Assembly: GCF_900176645.1 (NCBI RefSeq)
Contig: NZ_FXAN01000078.1
Span: forward strand, 1 to 37,132
DNA: 37,132 nt
DNA from: Burkholderia singularis
Lineage (GTDB): Bacteria > Pseudomonadota > Gammaproteobacteria > Burkholderiales > Burkholderiaceae
Direction: 5' to 3'
This document shows positions 1-9,141 of the stretch, one piece after another. The position numbers and the translations under genes are program-made. The stretch's first letter is position 1, and every line of letters begins with the position of its first letter. Under the pieces are notes generated by a model. That model had not been told where the DNA came from. It worked only from the letters and a program-made list of their open reading frames with translations, and searched no databases.

Positions 1-114
1 GACCGGATGCTGCTGTCGCCGCCGCTCGTCATCTCCAAGCCCGAAATCGACGAACTCGTCGAGAAGGCGAAGCGCGCGATCGATGCGACTGCCCAGCAAC
101 TGGGTTTTGCCTAA
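1..114 (+). CDS. spuC: Class III PLP aminotransferase, C-terminal end (putrescine/diamine aminotransferase, SpuC-like)
   Basis: Only the last 37 codons are present; the gene begins before the window. The readable tail has the pattern SPPLVISKPEIDELVEKAKRA, near its end, which matches the C-terminal helix of class III (omega) aminotransferases such as the putrescine-pyruvate aminotransferase SpuC. The catalytic lysine lies outside the window. It stops 66 bp before the putrescine-binding protein gene on the same strand, so it very probably belongs to the same polyamine operon and converts imported putrescine to 4-aminobutanal. Family assignment is from the tail plus context; the exact substrate is inferred. 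Confidence 0.75.
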   Translation, partial: DRMLLSPPLVISKPEIDELVEKAKRAIDATAQQLGFA

Positions 115-180
115 CGTCATTGTCAATCGGACGGACGGCGCTCGGCGCGCCGTTCTTCCACCTTCAGTCAGGGGAACAAC

Positions 181-1302
181 ATGAGTGTGAGCCATCTTCG
201 TCACGCAATCGCGCATGCTGCGCTCGTCGCACTGGCGGGCGTCGCGTCGCTGTCGATTCCGGCCGCGCAAGCTGCCGGCGCCGAACTGAACGTCTACAAC
301 TGGTCCGACTACATCGCGAAGGACACGATCCCGAACTTCGAAAAACAAACAGGCGTGCACGTCAAGTACGACAACTACGACAGCGACGATACGCTGCAGG
401 CGAAACTGCTCGCGGGCAGCTCGGGTTATGACATCGTCGTGCCGACGTCGAACTACATGGCCAAGCAGATTCAGGCGGGCGTCTATCAGAAGCTCGACAA
501 ATCGAAGCTGCCGAATCTGTCGAACCTCGATCCGACGCTGATGAAGATGATCGCGGAGGCCGATCCGGGCAACCAGTACGGCGTGCCTTGGGCATACGGC
601 ACCGACGGGGTCGGCTACAACGTGCAGGCGGTGAAGAAGGCACTCGGCGACAGCGCGCCCGTCGATAGCTGGGCACTCGTGCTCGACCCGGCAAACGTCT
701 CGAAGCTCAAGAGCTGTGGCGTGTCGTTCCTCGATCAGGCCGTGGACGTATTCGCCGCGACGCTGCAATACATGGGCAAAAACCCGAACAGCACGAACCC
801 GGCCGATTATCAGGCGGCATTCGAAGTCCTGAAAAAAGTCAGGCCTTATATCACGCAGTTCAACTCGTCCGGCTATATCAACGATCTCGCGAACAACGAC
901 GTCTGCGTCGCACTCGGCTGGTCCGGCGACGTCGGCATCGCGCGCCGCCGGACGTTGGAGGCGAAACGTTCGTATGAAATCAAATTCTCGAATCCGAAGG
1001 AAGGCGGTCTTCTTTGGTTCGACGTGATGGTGATCCCGAAGGATGCGCCGCACGCCGAGGAAGCACTGAAGTGGATCAATTACATCGAGGATCCGAAAGT
1101 CAACGCAGCGATCACAAACGAGGTGTTCTATCCCACCGCGAACCGCGCCGCGCGCCAATTCGTCATACCGGCCGTCGCTCAAGACACGACTGTCTACCCG
1201 CCGGAAGAGGTGCTCAAGAAGATGACGCTGATGCGGCCAGTGCCGGCCGATATCCTGCGCCTCGAAAACCGCCTGTGGGCGCAGTTGAAGACCGGGCATT
1301 GA
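181..1302 (+). CDS. potF: Periplasmic putrescine-binding protein PotF
   Basis: This 373-residue protein is the solute-binding subunit of a polyamine ABC transporter. A signal peptide ends near residue 31 (Ala-Gln-Ala). The mature part aligns from memory along its full length with E. coli PotF: NWSDY at 41-44 supplies the Trp/Ser/Asp of the ligand pocket, and DKSKLP, KSCGVSFLD, YINDLAN, GW-GDV and FDV all occur in the family order, which covers the Trp and Asp residues that clamp the diamine. The AUG at 181 is supported by AGGGGA about 7 bases upstream. It is followed 178 bp later by the ATPase gene, then two permeases. Putrescine is the likeliest ligand; spermidine cannot be excluded from sequence alone. 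Confidence 0.93.
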   Translation: MSVSHLRHAIAHAALVALAGVASLSIPAAQAAGAELNVYNWSDYIAKDTIPNFEKQTGVHVKYDNYDSDDTLQAKLLAGSSGYDIVVPTSNYMAKQIQAGVYQKLDKSKLPNLSNLDPTLMKMIAEADPGNQYGVPWAYGTDGVGYNVQAVKKALGDSAPVDSWALVLDPANVSKLKSCGVSFLDQAVDVFAATLQYMGKNPNSTNPADYQAAFEVLKKVRPYITQFNSSGYINDLANNDVCVALGWSGDVGIARRRTLEAKRSYEIKFSNPKEGGLLWFDVMVIPKDAPHAEEALKWINYIEDPKVNAAITNEVFYPTANRAARQFVIPAVAQDTTVYPPEEVLKKMTLMRPVPADILRLENRLWAQLKTGH

Positions 1303-1480
1303 GCGGCGGCGGACCGCGGCTCACGCGCCGTCCGCCTGAAACATGCAATACGGTGCCCGCGCGTTCGCCCTGAGACGCGCGGCCCGGTGAAATCCCGATC
1401 GCAGTGCTTACGCGATTCGCGACATGCGTATCGCGCGGGAAAACTCATGCCTGCGATCCCCAACGAAGGATGGCTACACC

Positions 1481-2635
1481 ATGAAATCGACGCCTTCAAT
1501 CGATACCGCGCAACTGGCGCACCCCACGGTCGCAAAGGCGGCCGGCAACGAAAATTTCGTCCGCATCGAAAACGTCGTGAAGAAATTCGGCGACAGCACC
1601 GCAGTCGACAACGTCAACCTGTCGATCGCGAAAAATGAGTTGTTCGCCCTGCTCGGCAGTTCAGGCTGCGGCAAGTCCACGCTGTTGCGCATGCTCGCCG
1701 GTTTCGAGACCGCAACGTCCGGGCGGATCTTTGTCGATGGCGAGGATCTCGCGACGTTGCCGCCGTACCGCCGCCCCGTCAACATGATGTTCCAGTCTTA
1801 CGCGCTGTTTCCGCACATGACGGTCGAAGCGAATGTCGCGTTCGGGCTGAAACAGGAAGGCACGCCGAAGAACGAGATCCGCGAACGCGTGGCCGACGCG
1901 CTCGCGCTCGTGCAAATGGGCCGTTACGCGCAACGCAAGCCGCACCAGCTCTCCGGCGGCCAGCAGCAGCGGGTCGCGCTTGCGCGCTCGCTCGTCAAGC
2001 GGCCGAAGCTGCTGCTGCTCGACGAGCCGATGTCCGCGCTCGACAAGAAAATCCGTCAGAAAACGCAGCTCGAGCTAGTCAACATCATCGAGAAAGTCGA
2101 CGTGACCTGCGTGATGGTCACGCACGATCAGGAAGAAGCGATGACGATGGCAAGCCGCCTCGCGGTCATGAGCGAGGGCCGCATCGTGCAGATCGGCACG
2201 CCGAGCGAGGTATATGAATTTCCGAACAGCCGGTTCTCCGCCGAATTCATCGGCTCGACGAATCTGTTCGAAGGCGTGGTCGTCGAGGACCAGCCGGATC
2301 ACATTTTCGTCGAAAGCGAGGATCTCGAAACGCGCATGTACGTGAGCCACGGCGTGACGGGACCGCTTGGAATGCCGGTAGGCATTTCGGTGCGCCCGGA
2401 GCATGTGCGCGTATCGCACGAGCGCCCCGGCACGCCGCACAACTGGGCGCGCGGCGTGGTTACCGACGTCGCGTACATGGGCAGCTATTCGCTGTATCAC
2501 GTGCGTCTGCCGAGCGGCAAGATCGTCGTGTCCAATCTGTCCAGCTCGCACCTGATGCATGACGGTGCGCCTGCCTACAACGACGACGTGTTCGTCTCCT
2601 GGTCGCCGGCAAGCGGCGTGGTGCTGACACAATGA
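1481..2635 (+). CDS. potG: Putrescine ABC transporter ATP-binding protein PotG
   Basis: This 384-residue cytoplasmic ATPase powers the putrescine importer. It shows Walker [10 protein letters not shown] at 59-67, the Q-loop Gln at 105, the signature LSGGQ at 157-161, Walker B LLLLDEP ending at 183 and the switch His at 215. A C-terminal TOBE-type region follows, as in PotA/PotG. An upstream start at 1424 is possible, but ATG 1481 has AAGGA about 10 bases ahead and gives the usual family length (E. coli PotG 377). The last bases overlap the permease start in an ATGA, so PotG and PotH are probably translationally coupled. Confidence 0.94.
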   Translation: MKSTPSIDTAQLAHPTVAKAAGNENFVRIENVVKKFGDSTAVDNVNLSIAKNELFALLGSSGCGKSTLLRMLAGFETATSGRIFVDGEDLATLPPYRRPVNMMFQSYALFPHMTVEANVAFGLKQEGTPKNEIRERVADALALVQMGRYAQRKPHQLSGGQQQRVALARSLVKRPKLLLLDEPMSALDKKIRQKTQLELVNIIEKVDVTCVMVTHDQEEAMTMASRLAVMSEGRIVQIGTPSEVYEFPNSRFSAEFIGSTNLFEGVVVEDQPDHIFVESEDLETRMYVSHGVTGPLGMPVGISVRPEHVRVSHERPGTPHNWARGVVTDVAYMGSYSLYHVRLPSGKIVVSNLSSSHLMHDGAPAYNDDVFVSWSPASGVVLTQ

Positions 2636-3618
2636 GAACTTCAAATCCTTCCCCGCTCGCGGCAGCTTCGTCCGCCGCCGCCTCCCGCGCGCCGTCTGCG
2701 GCCCGCACATTCGCCCAACGCCTGCTGGCGCGCTTTACGCCGTCCGGCCGAAGCGTCGTGATCGGCGTACCGTTTCTGTGGCTCGCCGTGTTCTTCGCAC
2801 TGCCGTTCGTGCTGGTGCTGAAGATCAGCTTCGCCGATCAGGTGATGGGCATTCCACCCTATACCGCGCTGACGGACGTCAAGGACGGCGTCGTGCAGAT
2901 CGCATTGCGGCTCAGCCATTATGCGTTCCTGTTACGCGACAGCCTCTATATCGCAACCTACGTCAGCTCGCTGAAGATGGCCGCGGTATCGACTCTGTTC
3001 TGCCTGTTGATCGGCTATCCGATCGCGTACTACATCGCGCGCTCCGCGCCTTCGACACGCAACCTGCTGATGATGGGCGTGATGCTGCCGTTTTGGACGT
3101 CGTTCCTGATCCGCGTGTACGCATGGATCGGCATCCTAAAGGACGATGGGCTGCTGAATCACGCGCTGATCGCGCTCGGCATCATTCACACGCCGCTGCG
3201 GCTCTATCACACCGATGCGGGCGTCTACATCGGCATGGTCTATTCCTATCTGCCGTTCATGGTGATGCCGCTCTATGCGCACCTCGTGAAGATGGATCTG
3301 ACGCTGCTCGAAGCCGCCTACGATCTCGGCGCGAAACCGTGGGTCGCATTCACGCAGATCACGCTGCCGCTGTCCAAGAACGGGATCATCGCGGGCAGCC
3401 TGCTCGTATTCATTCCGGCTGTCGGCGAATACGTGATTCCCGAACTGCTCGGCGGCGCCGACACGCTGATGATCGGCCGCGTGATGTGGGACGAGTTCTT
3501 CAACAACATGGACTGGCCAATGGCGTCAGCCGTGACGGTCGCAATGGTACTGCTGCTGCTCGTGCCGATGGCCGTATTCCAGTACTACCAGGTCAAGGAA
3601 CTGGAGGACGCAAAATGA
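2632..3618 (+). CDS. potH: Putrescine ABC transporter permease PotH
   Basis: This 328-residue inner-membrane permease has a roughly 45-residue Ala/Ser-rich cytoplasmic N-terminus and then six predicted membrane segments. The EAA loop that contacts the ATPase is visible as EAAYDLGAKPW followed by TLPLSKNGIIAG. Its start overlaps the potG stop (ATGA at 2632-2635) and its stop overlaps the potI start (ATGA at 3615-3618), an arrangement that usually keeps subunits in fixed ratio. Order and length match PotH of the PotFGHI putrescine system. Confidence 0.93.
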   Translation: MRTSNPSPLAAASSAAASRAPSAARTFAQRLLARFTPSGRSVVIGVPFLWLAVFFALPFVLVLKISFADQVMGIPPYTALTDVKDGVVQIALRLSHYAFLLRDSLYIATYVSSLKMAAVSTLFCLLIGYPIAYYIARSAPSTRNLLMMGVMLPFWTSFLIRVYAWIGILKDDGLLNHALIALGIIHTPLRLYHTDAGVYIGMVYSYLPFMVMPLYAHLVKMDLTLLEAAYDLGAKPWVAFTQITLPLSKNGIIAGSLLVFIPAVGEYVIPELLGGADTLMIGRVMWDEFFNNMDWPMASAVTVAMVLLLLVPMAVFQYYQVKELEDAK

Positions 3619-4541
3619 TCAAACCCAGCAAACCGCTTTCCGCCGCTGTGCTGACGGGCGGCTTCCTGTTCCTGTATATCCCGATCATCAGCCTCGTCGT
3701 CTATTCGTTTAACGAATCGAAGCTCGTCACCGTTTGGTCCGGCTTTTCGCTCAAGTGGTACGGCGCGCTGCTTCAGGATGACGAGCTGCTCGCGAGCGCA
3801 TGGCTGTCGCTGAAGGTCGCGATGATGACCGCGTTCGCATCGGTCATCATCGGCACCTGGGCGGGTTTCGTGCTCGCGCGCTTCGGCCGCTTTCGAGGCT
3901 TCACGCTGTACACCGGCATGATCAATGCACCGCTCGTGATCCCCGAGGTGATCCAGGGGATCTCGCTGCTGCTGCTGTTCGTCGCGCTCGAGCAGATGCT
4001 CGGCTGGCCGAAAGGGCGCGGCATCGTGACGATCTGGATCGGCCACGTGATGCTGTGCGTGTCGTATGTCGCGATTATCGTCCAATCGCGCGTGAAAGAG
4101 CTGAACAAGTCACTCGAAGAAGCGGCGCTGGATCTCGGCGCAACGCCGCTCAAGGTGTTTTTCGTCGTCACGCTGCCGTTGATCTCGCAGGCACTGCTGT
4201 CGGGGTGGCTGTTGTCGTTCACGCTGTCGATCGACGATCTTGTGCTGTCCGCGTTCCTGTCCGGCCCCGGTTCGACGACGCTGCCGCTCGTGGTGTTCTC
4301 GCGTGTGCGCCTCGGCCTGAATCCGGAAATGAATGCGCTTGCCACGCTCTTCATCACGGCCGTCACGATCGGCGTGATCGTCGTGAACCAGGTGATGCTC
4401 AGCCGCGAGCGGCGCCGCGAGCGCGACATGCGCGAGGCGTTCGCCCAGGCCATGGCACCAGACACGGCCGACGCCGGAAGGCTGGGGGCAGGCGCGATCG
4501 CGCCACAAACAACATCGAAAAAAACACTCGGCACTGCTTGA
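3615..4541 (+). CDS. potI: Putrescine ABC transporter permease PotI
   Basis: This 308-residue second permease subunit forms the membrane channel with PotH. About six hydrophobic segments are visible, and the EAA loop reads EAALDLGATPLKVFF with TLPLISQALLSG. The segment after it (LSIDDLVLSAFLSGPGSTTLP) is typical of PotC/PotI proteins. The start lies inside the end of potH. The C-terminal 40 residues are a polar tail longer than in E. coli PotI. The outer-membrane or periplasmic protein gene follows after 62 bp, probably on the same transcript. Confidence 0.93.
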   Translation: MIKPSKPLSAAVLTGGFLFLYIPIISLVVYSFNESKLVTVWSGFSLKWYGALLQDDELLASAWLSLKVAMMTAFASVIIGTWAGFVLARFGRFRGFTLYTGMINAPLVIPEVIQGISLLLLFVALEQMLGWPKGRGIVTIWIGHVMLCVSYVAIIVQSRVKELNKSLEEAALDLGATPLKVFFVVTLPLISQALLSGWLLSFTLSIDDLVLSAFLSGPGSTTLPLVVFSRVRLGLNPEMNALATLFITAVTIGVIVVNQVMLSRERRRERDMREAFAQAMAPDTADAGRLGAGAIAPQTTSKKTLGTA

Positions 4542-4603
4542 GTTTGTCCGTCGTCCGAACGCAGGCAGACATCTTTGGCAACACGATCAATTGGAGATCC
4601 CGC

Positions 4604-6169
4604 ATGAAAATGAAACTCATCTGCCTGCTCGTGGCCGGGTCGCTACCCGGCCTCGCGGGCGCCGCATCGACAAGCGCGCAGCTTAAAGCCATGCAAGCGC
4701 AGCTGAATGCGCTGCAGGCGCAGGTAAAGCAGCTGCAAACCGAGCTTGCGTCGCAAAAAGGCGTAACCGGTACGACGGCAACGGCAGCAACGGCAGCCGT
4801 ATCGAAGCCCGTCGACGAATCGTCGCCGGATTGGGGCAAGGCACCCGCCGCGCTGACCAACGACGACGTCTCGCAAATGAAACAGCAGATCGCGAACCAG
4901 CAACTGAAGGTCGATACACTGACCGATGCCGCAAACACCGGGCCGATCGCGGGCTTGTCGGTCACCGGCTATATCGATCCGACCTACATATTCAACCGCG
5001 CTGCGAGCACGTCTTCGTTCCTGTTCGCGAATCACGAAAGCAACTATAACTACTTCAACAGCACGTTCGGCGACCTGTATCTCGACATCAAGAAGACTTT
5101 CGGCGTCGGCCCGATGGCGCCGTCGGCGGAACTCACGCTGATGCCGAACCGCGGCAACGGCATCACACTGCTGCAAAACTCGCGCGGCAACATCGGCAAC
5201 AACATTCTCAACACGGCGGTCGTCAATGTACCCCTCACCTCCACGACGACGCTCGTGGCGGGCCTGATACCGAGCTTTGGCGGCTACGAGGTCCAGCAGT
5301 CGAACCAGATGCTGACGCTCACGCACAACTTGCTGTACGACTTCTCGGACCCCGGCAGCTACATCGGCGTCGGCGTGAATTACACGAAAGGCAACTGGGC
5401 ATGGAAATTCCTGCTCGGCAACGAGCAGTACCATACATACGGCGCGGTGACGCAAACGGGCACCAACGCGTTCGGTGATCCGATCACGACGAGCAATCGC
5501 GTGCCGACGTTCACGTCGCGCGTCGACTATACCTGGTCGAGCGCACTCGATATCGGTGGCTCATTCAACATCGGCAGGCAAACGCTCGCGAGCGCGACGA
5601 CGCCGTCGGGCGCCGTCGTCTACGGCCCCGGCGGCCAGGCCGGCAGCCCATACGGCACGTTCTTCTTCGCCGAAGCGGACGCAACCTACACGCTCGCAGA
5701 TATTCAGTACAACGCGGAAATCGATTACGGCCAGCAGCAGCACGCGGCGTTCAATGGCGGCAAGGCGCAGTGGTATGGCGTGTCGCTGCTCGCACACCGC
5801 AAGTTCAATCTGCCGGTAGTCGGCCGCATGGGCGCGACACTGCGCTACGACTTCCTCGCGAACAGCAAGAACGGCGGCGGCGGCGGCGGTGTCGTGCTGA
5901 ACGGCAACGGGATTGACACCGCCGACGGCTTCGGCATCGATGCGAATTGCCTCGCCACATCCAAGGCGAACGGCGGGCTCGGATTCGAATGCAAGGGAGC
6001 GAACCGTCAGGACGTCGCACTCGATCTGCTGTTCTATCCGACCCAGCAAATCATCGTGAAGGTCGAATACCGGCACGACTGGGCAAACAAGAGCGTCTTC
6101 CTGAAGAACGACGGTTCGTATGGCAAATCCAACGATCTGCTGGCGACCCAGTTCATCTATTCGTTCTGA
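4604..6169 (+). CDS. DUF3138-like envelope protein with coiled-coil N-terminus and beta-rich body (putative outer-membrane porin)
   Basis: The 521-residue product has a signal peptide ending near Ala-Gly-Ala-Ala (about residue 21) and a heptad-like QLKAMQAQLNALQAQVKQL coiled coil up to about residue 50. A Thr/Ala linker follows, then a long body of alternating beta-strand patterns ending in Phe (IYSF), the hallmark C-terminal residue of outer-membrane barrels. I recognise it as DUF3138-like, a proteobacterial family without known function. ATG 4604 has GGAGA about 8 bases upstream. It is the last gene of the potFGHI run and is followed by a strong hairpin, so it may form the outer-membrane entry step for polyamines. 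That role is inferred from context only. A Gly run near residues 425-430 is unusual. Confidence 0.78.
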   Translation: MKMKLICLLVAGSLPGLAGAASTSAQLKAMQAQLNALQAQVKQLQTELASQKGVTGTTATAATAAVSKPVDESSPDWGKAPAALTNDDVSQMKQQIANQQLKVDTLTDAANTGPIAGLSVTGYIDPTYIFNRAASTSSFLFANHESNYNYFNSTFGDLYLDIKKTFGVGPMAPSAELTLMPNRGNGITLLQNSRGNIGNNILNTAVVNVPLTSTTTLVAGLIPSFGGYEVQQSNQMLTLTHNLLYDFSDPGSYIGVGVNYTKGNWAWKFLLGNEQYHTYGAVTQTGTNAFGDPITTSNRVPTFTSRVDYTWSSALDIGGSFNIGRQTLASATTPSGAVVYGPGGQAGSPYGTFFFAEADATYTLADIQYNAEIDYGQQQHAAFNGGKAQWYGVSLLAHRKFNLPVVGRMGATLRYDFLANSKNGGGGGGVVLNGNGIDTADGFGIDANCLATSKANGGLGFECKGANRQDVALDLLFYPTQQIIVKVEYRHDWANKSVFLKNDGSYGKSNDLLATQFIYSF

Positions 6170-6177
6170 CGCCCGTT

Positions 6178-6210
6178 GCCAGCGGGGCGTGCCCCGCTGG
6201 CTGTGTTTCC
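6178..6210 (+). terminator. Hairpin terminator after the potFGHI-DUF3138 operon
   Basis: A perfect 10-bp stem (GCCAGCGGGG / CCCCGCTGGC) with loop CGTG lies 8 bp after the stop codon and is followed by a short T-rich stretch (TGTGTTTCC). The stem is strong and the T-tract modest. It probably ends or attenuates the transporter transcript and separates it from the two oxidase genes. Confidence 0.75.
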
Positions 6211-6291
6211 CGGGATGTTTTCCGAAAAGCACGCACCGCGCACCGCCTGTCGCGGTGCGACAATATCATTCCTTGAAGCCGCGCCCTTCCG

Positions 6292-7599
6292 ATGACCAGC
6301 ACTTTCGCCAGCCGCTCCGATGCACTCGTTCGCCGCTCGTACTACGAGGCCACGGTTCAACGCCCGGCCCGGGACGATCCGGCGCTCGCCGGCGCGCTCG
6401 ACGTCGACGTCTGCGTGATCGGCGCCGGCTTTGCCGGTCTGTCGACGGCGCTCGACTGTCGCGCGCATGGCATGTCGGTTGCCGTGCTCGACGCTTATCG
6501 GCCCGGATGGGGCGCATCCGGCAGAAACGGCGGCCAGATGATTACCGGCTTTGCCAAGGACGGTGAAATCGAGCGGCAGCTTGGCGCTGAAGGCGCGCGC
6601 GCCGCCTGGGCATTGTCGATCGACGGCGTCGCGCTCGTCGGCGAGCGGATCGCGCGCTACGGAATCGATTGCGATTTCACCCGCGGCTATCTGACTGTCG
6701 CGACGAAGCCGCGCCGCGTCCCGGAGCTACGCGACTGGATGGAACGTGCGACATCGCACTGGGGCCACCCGTCGCTCGAATGGCTCGACGCCGGTGCGAT
6801 CCGCACGCGCATCGCGTCGCCGCGCTATTTGTCCGGCGTCTATGATCCGCTGTCCGGCCACCTGCATCCGCTCAAATATTGTCTCGGCCTGGCCGACGCC
6901 GCCCGGCGCGAAGGCGCGATGCTGTTCGCGCATACGAGCGCGATCGAGATCGTGCGCGGCGCACGGCCGGTCGTGCGCACGCCAGCGGGCGAAGTGCGTT
7001 GCCGGCATGTCGTCGTATGCGGCAACGCCGGCCCCGGCGGCGTGCTGCCCGCCGCAATCGCCGCGCGCATCGCGCCGATCGCGTCGTATATCATCGCGAC
7101 CGAGCCGCTCGGCCACGTGCGTGCGGACGCGCTGATCGCGCATCGAGAAGCAGTGTGCGACAACAATTTTTTCCTCGACTACTTCCGGCTGTCCGCCGAC
7201 CACCGGATGCTGTTCGGCGGCCGCGCAAGCTCGGCGGGCGCTTCGCCCGACACGCTCGCCGATGCGATCCGCCAGCGGATGGTGAGCGTGTTCCCGCAGC
7301 TTGCCGACGTTCGCGTCGACTTCGCATGGGGCGGCTTCGTCGACGTAACGCGCAATCGTGCCCCCGACTTCGGCGCGATCGATTCGAACTACTACTATCT
7401 GCAGGGCTTCAGCGGGCACGGCGTCGCCCTCACCGGCATCGCGGGGCGGATGATCGCGAACGCGATCGCGGGCGATTCGCGTGCGTTTGATCTGTTCGCG
7501 CGGCTGCGGCACCGCCGTTTCCCCGGCGGTGCCGCATGGCGTCAACCCGCGCTTGAACTCGGCATGCTGTATCACCAGGTGCGCGAGTTGCTTGCCTGA
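6292..7599 (+). CDS. puuB: FAD-dependent amine oxidase, PuuB/OrdL family (gamma-glutamylputrescine oxidase-like), copy 1
   Basis: This 435-residue flavoprotein of the DAO family carries the dinucleotide fold VCVIGAGFAGLSTALD near residues 38-53 and the ASGRNGGQ motif near 74, both diagnostic of PuuB-type oxidases. These oxidise the amine of gamma-glutamylputrescine or related polyamines to an aldehyde with release of peroxide. The C-terminal QGFSGHGVALTG is the usual second FAD contact. Start ATG 6292 has only a weak ribosome site. The next gene, 45 bp on, is a paralogue, so the two are probably co-transcribed. No PuuA-like synthetase is in the window, so the true substrate may instead be free putrescine or an N-acyl derivative. 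Confidence 0.85.
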   Translation: MTSTFASRSDALVRRSYYEATVQRPARDDPALAGALDVDVCVIGAGFAGLSTALDCRAHGMSVAVLDAYRPGWGASGRNGGQMITGFAKDGEIERQLGAEGARAAWALSIDGVALVGERIARYGIDCDFTRGYLTVATKPRRVPELRDWMERATSHWGHPSLEWLDAGAIRTRIASPRYLSGVYDPLSGHLHPLKYCLGLADAARREGAMLFAHTSAIEIVRGARPVVRTPAGEVRCRHVVVCGNAGPGGVLPAAIAARIAPIASYIIATEPLGHVRADALIAHREAVCDNNFFLDYFRLSADHRMLFGGRASSAGASPDTLADAIRQRMVSVFPQLADVRVDFAWGGFVDVTRNRAPDFGAIDSNYYYLQGFSGHGVALTGIAGRMIANAIAGDSRAFDLFARLRHRRFPGGAAWRQPALELGMLYHQVRELLA

Positions 7600-7644
7600 T
7601 GCAACCGAGCCTTCGCCATCCCAACCGGTCTCATTTCTTTCGCC

Positions 7645-8937
7645 ATGCTCCAGTTCGCCAACCAGCCTCACGCCGATTCGTACTACAGCGCAACCCTCAA
7701 CGACACGACCGGCCATCCGCCGCTCGAAGGCTCGATCCAAGCCGACGTCTGCGTGATCGGCGCCGGTCTGACCGGCCTGTCGGCCGCGCTCGATCTCGCC
7801 GAGCGCGGCTATTCGGTGGCGGTGGTCGAGGCGTCGAAGGTCGGCTGGGCGGCGAGCGGGCGCAATGGCGGACAGTTGATCGGCGGCTACGCGTGCGACA
7901 TCGATACGTTCGCGCCCTACGTGAGCAACGACGAACTCCGGCAGATCTGGAATATGGGGCTTGAGACGCTCGATATCGTCAAAACGCGCGTCGCGAAACA
8001 TTCGATCGACTGCGCGCTCACGCCCGGCTATCTGAGCGCCGCGAATAAACCACGCGACGTCGATGCGCTGCGGCGCTGGCGCGACGATGCCGCGCGGCGC
8101 TTCGGCTACGACCGCCTGCGCTACGTCGAGCGGGACGAACTGCCGCACTACGTGCAATCGTCCCGCTATCTCGGCGGCCTTTTCGATCCGGATAGCGGCC
8201 ACCTGCATCCATTGAACTACACGCTCGGGCTCGCGCGCGCGGCCGTTCAGAGCGGCGCGCGGATCTTCGAGAACAGCTGCGTGACGCGCATCTCGGACGA
8301 GTACGGCGACCATGTCGTATCGACTGCACGCGGCGCCGTGCGCGCGAAGTTCGTGGTGCTCGGCTGCAACGTATTTCTCGGCACACTCGCGCCATCGCTC
8401 GCGCGCAAGATCATGCCCGTCGGCACCTACGTCATCGCGACCGAGCCGCTCGGCGAAGCGCGTGCAAGCGCGCTGATGCCGGCGCGGGCGGCGGTCTGCG
8501 ACAGCCGGTTCGTGCTCGATTATTTTCGTCTGAGTTCCGATACGCGGCTTCTTTGGGGCGGCAAGGTCAGCTATTCGACGCTCGAGCCGCACAACCTCGG
8601 CCAAGCAATGCGCAAGGACATGCTGAAAACGTTTCCGCAGCTCGCCGACGTGAAGATCGAACATGCGTGGGGCGGCTTCGTGGACATTACGATGAATCGC
8701 GCGCCGCATTTCGGCCGGCTGTCGCCAACCGTCTATTTCGCCCAAGGTTTCTCCGGCCATGGTGTCAATACGACTGGACTCGCCGGCAAGCTGATCGCCG
8801 AAGCAATCGACGGGCAGGCTGCGCGTTTCGATCTGTTCGCGAAGATCCGCCATCGCGACTTCCCTGGCGGCGCGGCATTCAGAACGCCCGCGCTCGTGCT
8901 GGCGATGGCATGGTATCGGATGCGTGACTGGATCTGA
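7645..8937 (+). CDS. puuB: FAD-dependent amine oxidase, PuuB/OrdL family, copy 2
   Basis: This 430-residue paralogue of the preceding gene has the same motif order: VCVIGAGLTGLSAALD near residues 36-51, ASGRNGGQ near 72, YLSGVYDP replaced by YLGGLFDPDSGHLHPLNY, and QGFSGHGVNTTG near the C-terminus. The two proteins look roughly half identical by eye, too far apart for a recent duplication. This copy keeps slightly more of the classical PuuB wording. It probably acts in the cytoplasm on polyamine derivatives fed by PotFGHI and the upstream aminotransferase. Whether the copies share or divide substrates cannot be told from sequence. Confidence 0.86.
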   Translation: MLQFANQPHADSYYSATLNDTTGHPPLEGSIQADVCVIGAGLTGLSAALDLAERGYSVAVVEASKVGWAASGRNGGQLIGGYACDIDTFAPYVSNDELRQIWNMGLETLDIVKTRVAKHSIDCALTPGYLSAANKPRDVDALRRWRDDAARRFGYDRLRYVERDELPHYVQSSRYLGGLFDPDSGHLHPLNYTLGLARAAVQSGARIFENSCVTRISDEYGDHVVSTARGAVRAKFVVLGCNVFLGTLAPSLARKIMPVGTYVIATEPLGEARASALMPARAAVCDSRFVLDYFRLSSDTRLLWGGKVSYSTLEPHNLGQAMRKDMLKTFPQLADVKIEHAWGGFVDITMNRAPHFGRLSPTVYFAQGFSGHGVNTTGLAGKLIAEAIDGQAARFDLFAKIRHRDFPGGAAFRTPALVLAMAWYRMRDWI

Positions 8938-9079
8938 CGCAAAACGGCGCCCGCTCAATCGATAATAGGGATGCCGTAATAACCGGCGCGCGCCCCATAC
9001 CCGCTCCCGACAGTAAGAATAAAGCCGCTGTTTCGGCATTGAACAATCCGGATGAGAAATCTTTCCTATGTCTTTGTAA

Positions 9080-9108
9080 TTGCTAACCTAACGACCGGTT
9101 ACTATAAT
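9080..9108 (+). promoter_or_regulatory. Near-consensus sigma-70 promoter for the S11 penicillin-binding protein gene
   Basis: TTGCTA (9080-9085), a 17-bp spacer and a perfect TATAAT (9103-9108) lie 33 bp before the chosen ATG. Transcription would begin near 9115, after the upstream in-frame start at 9052, which argues for the start at 9142. Confidence 0.75.
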
Positions 9109-9141
9109 CGTTTCAAAGCTCGGTTCGACAAATGGGGCCCC

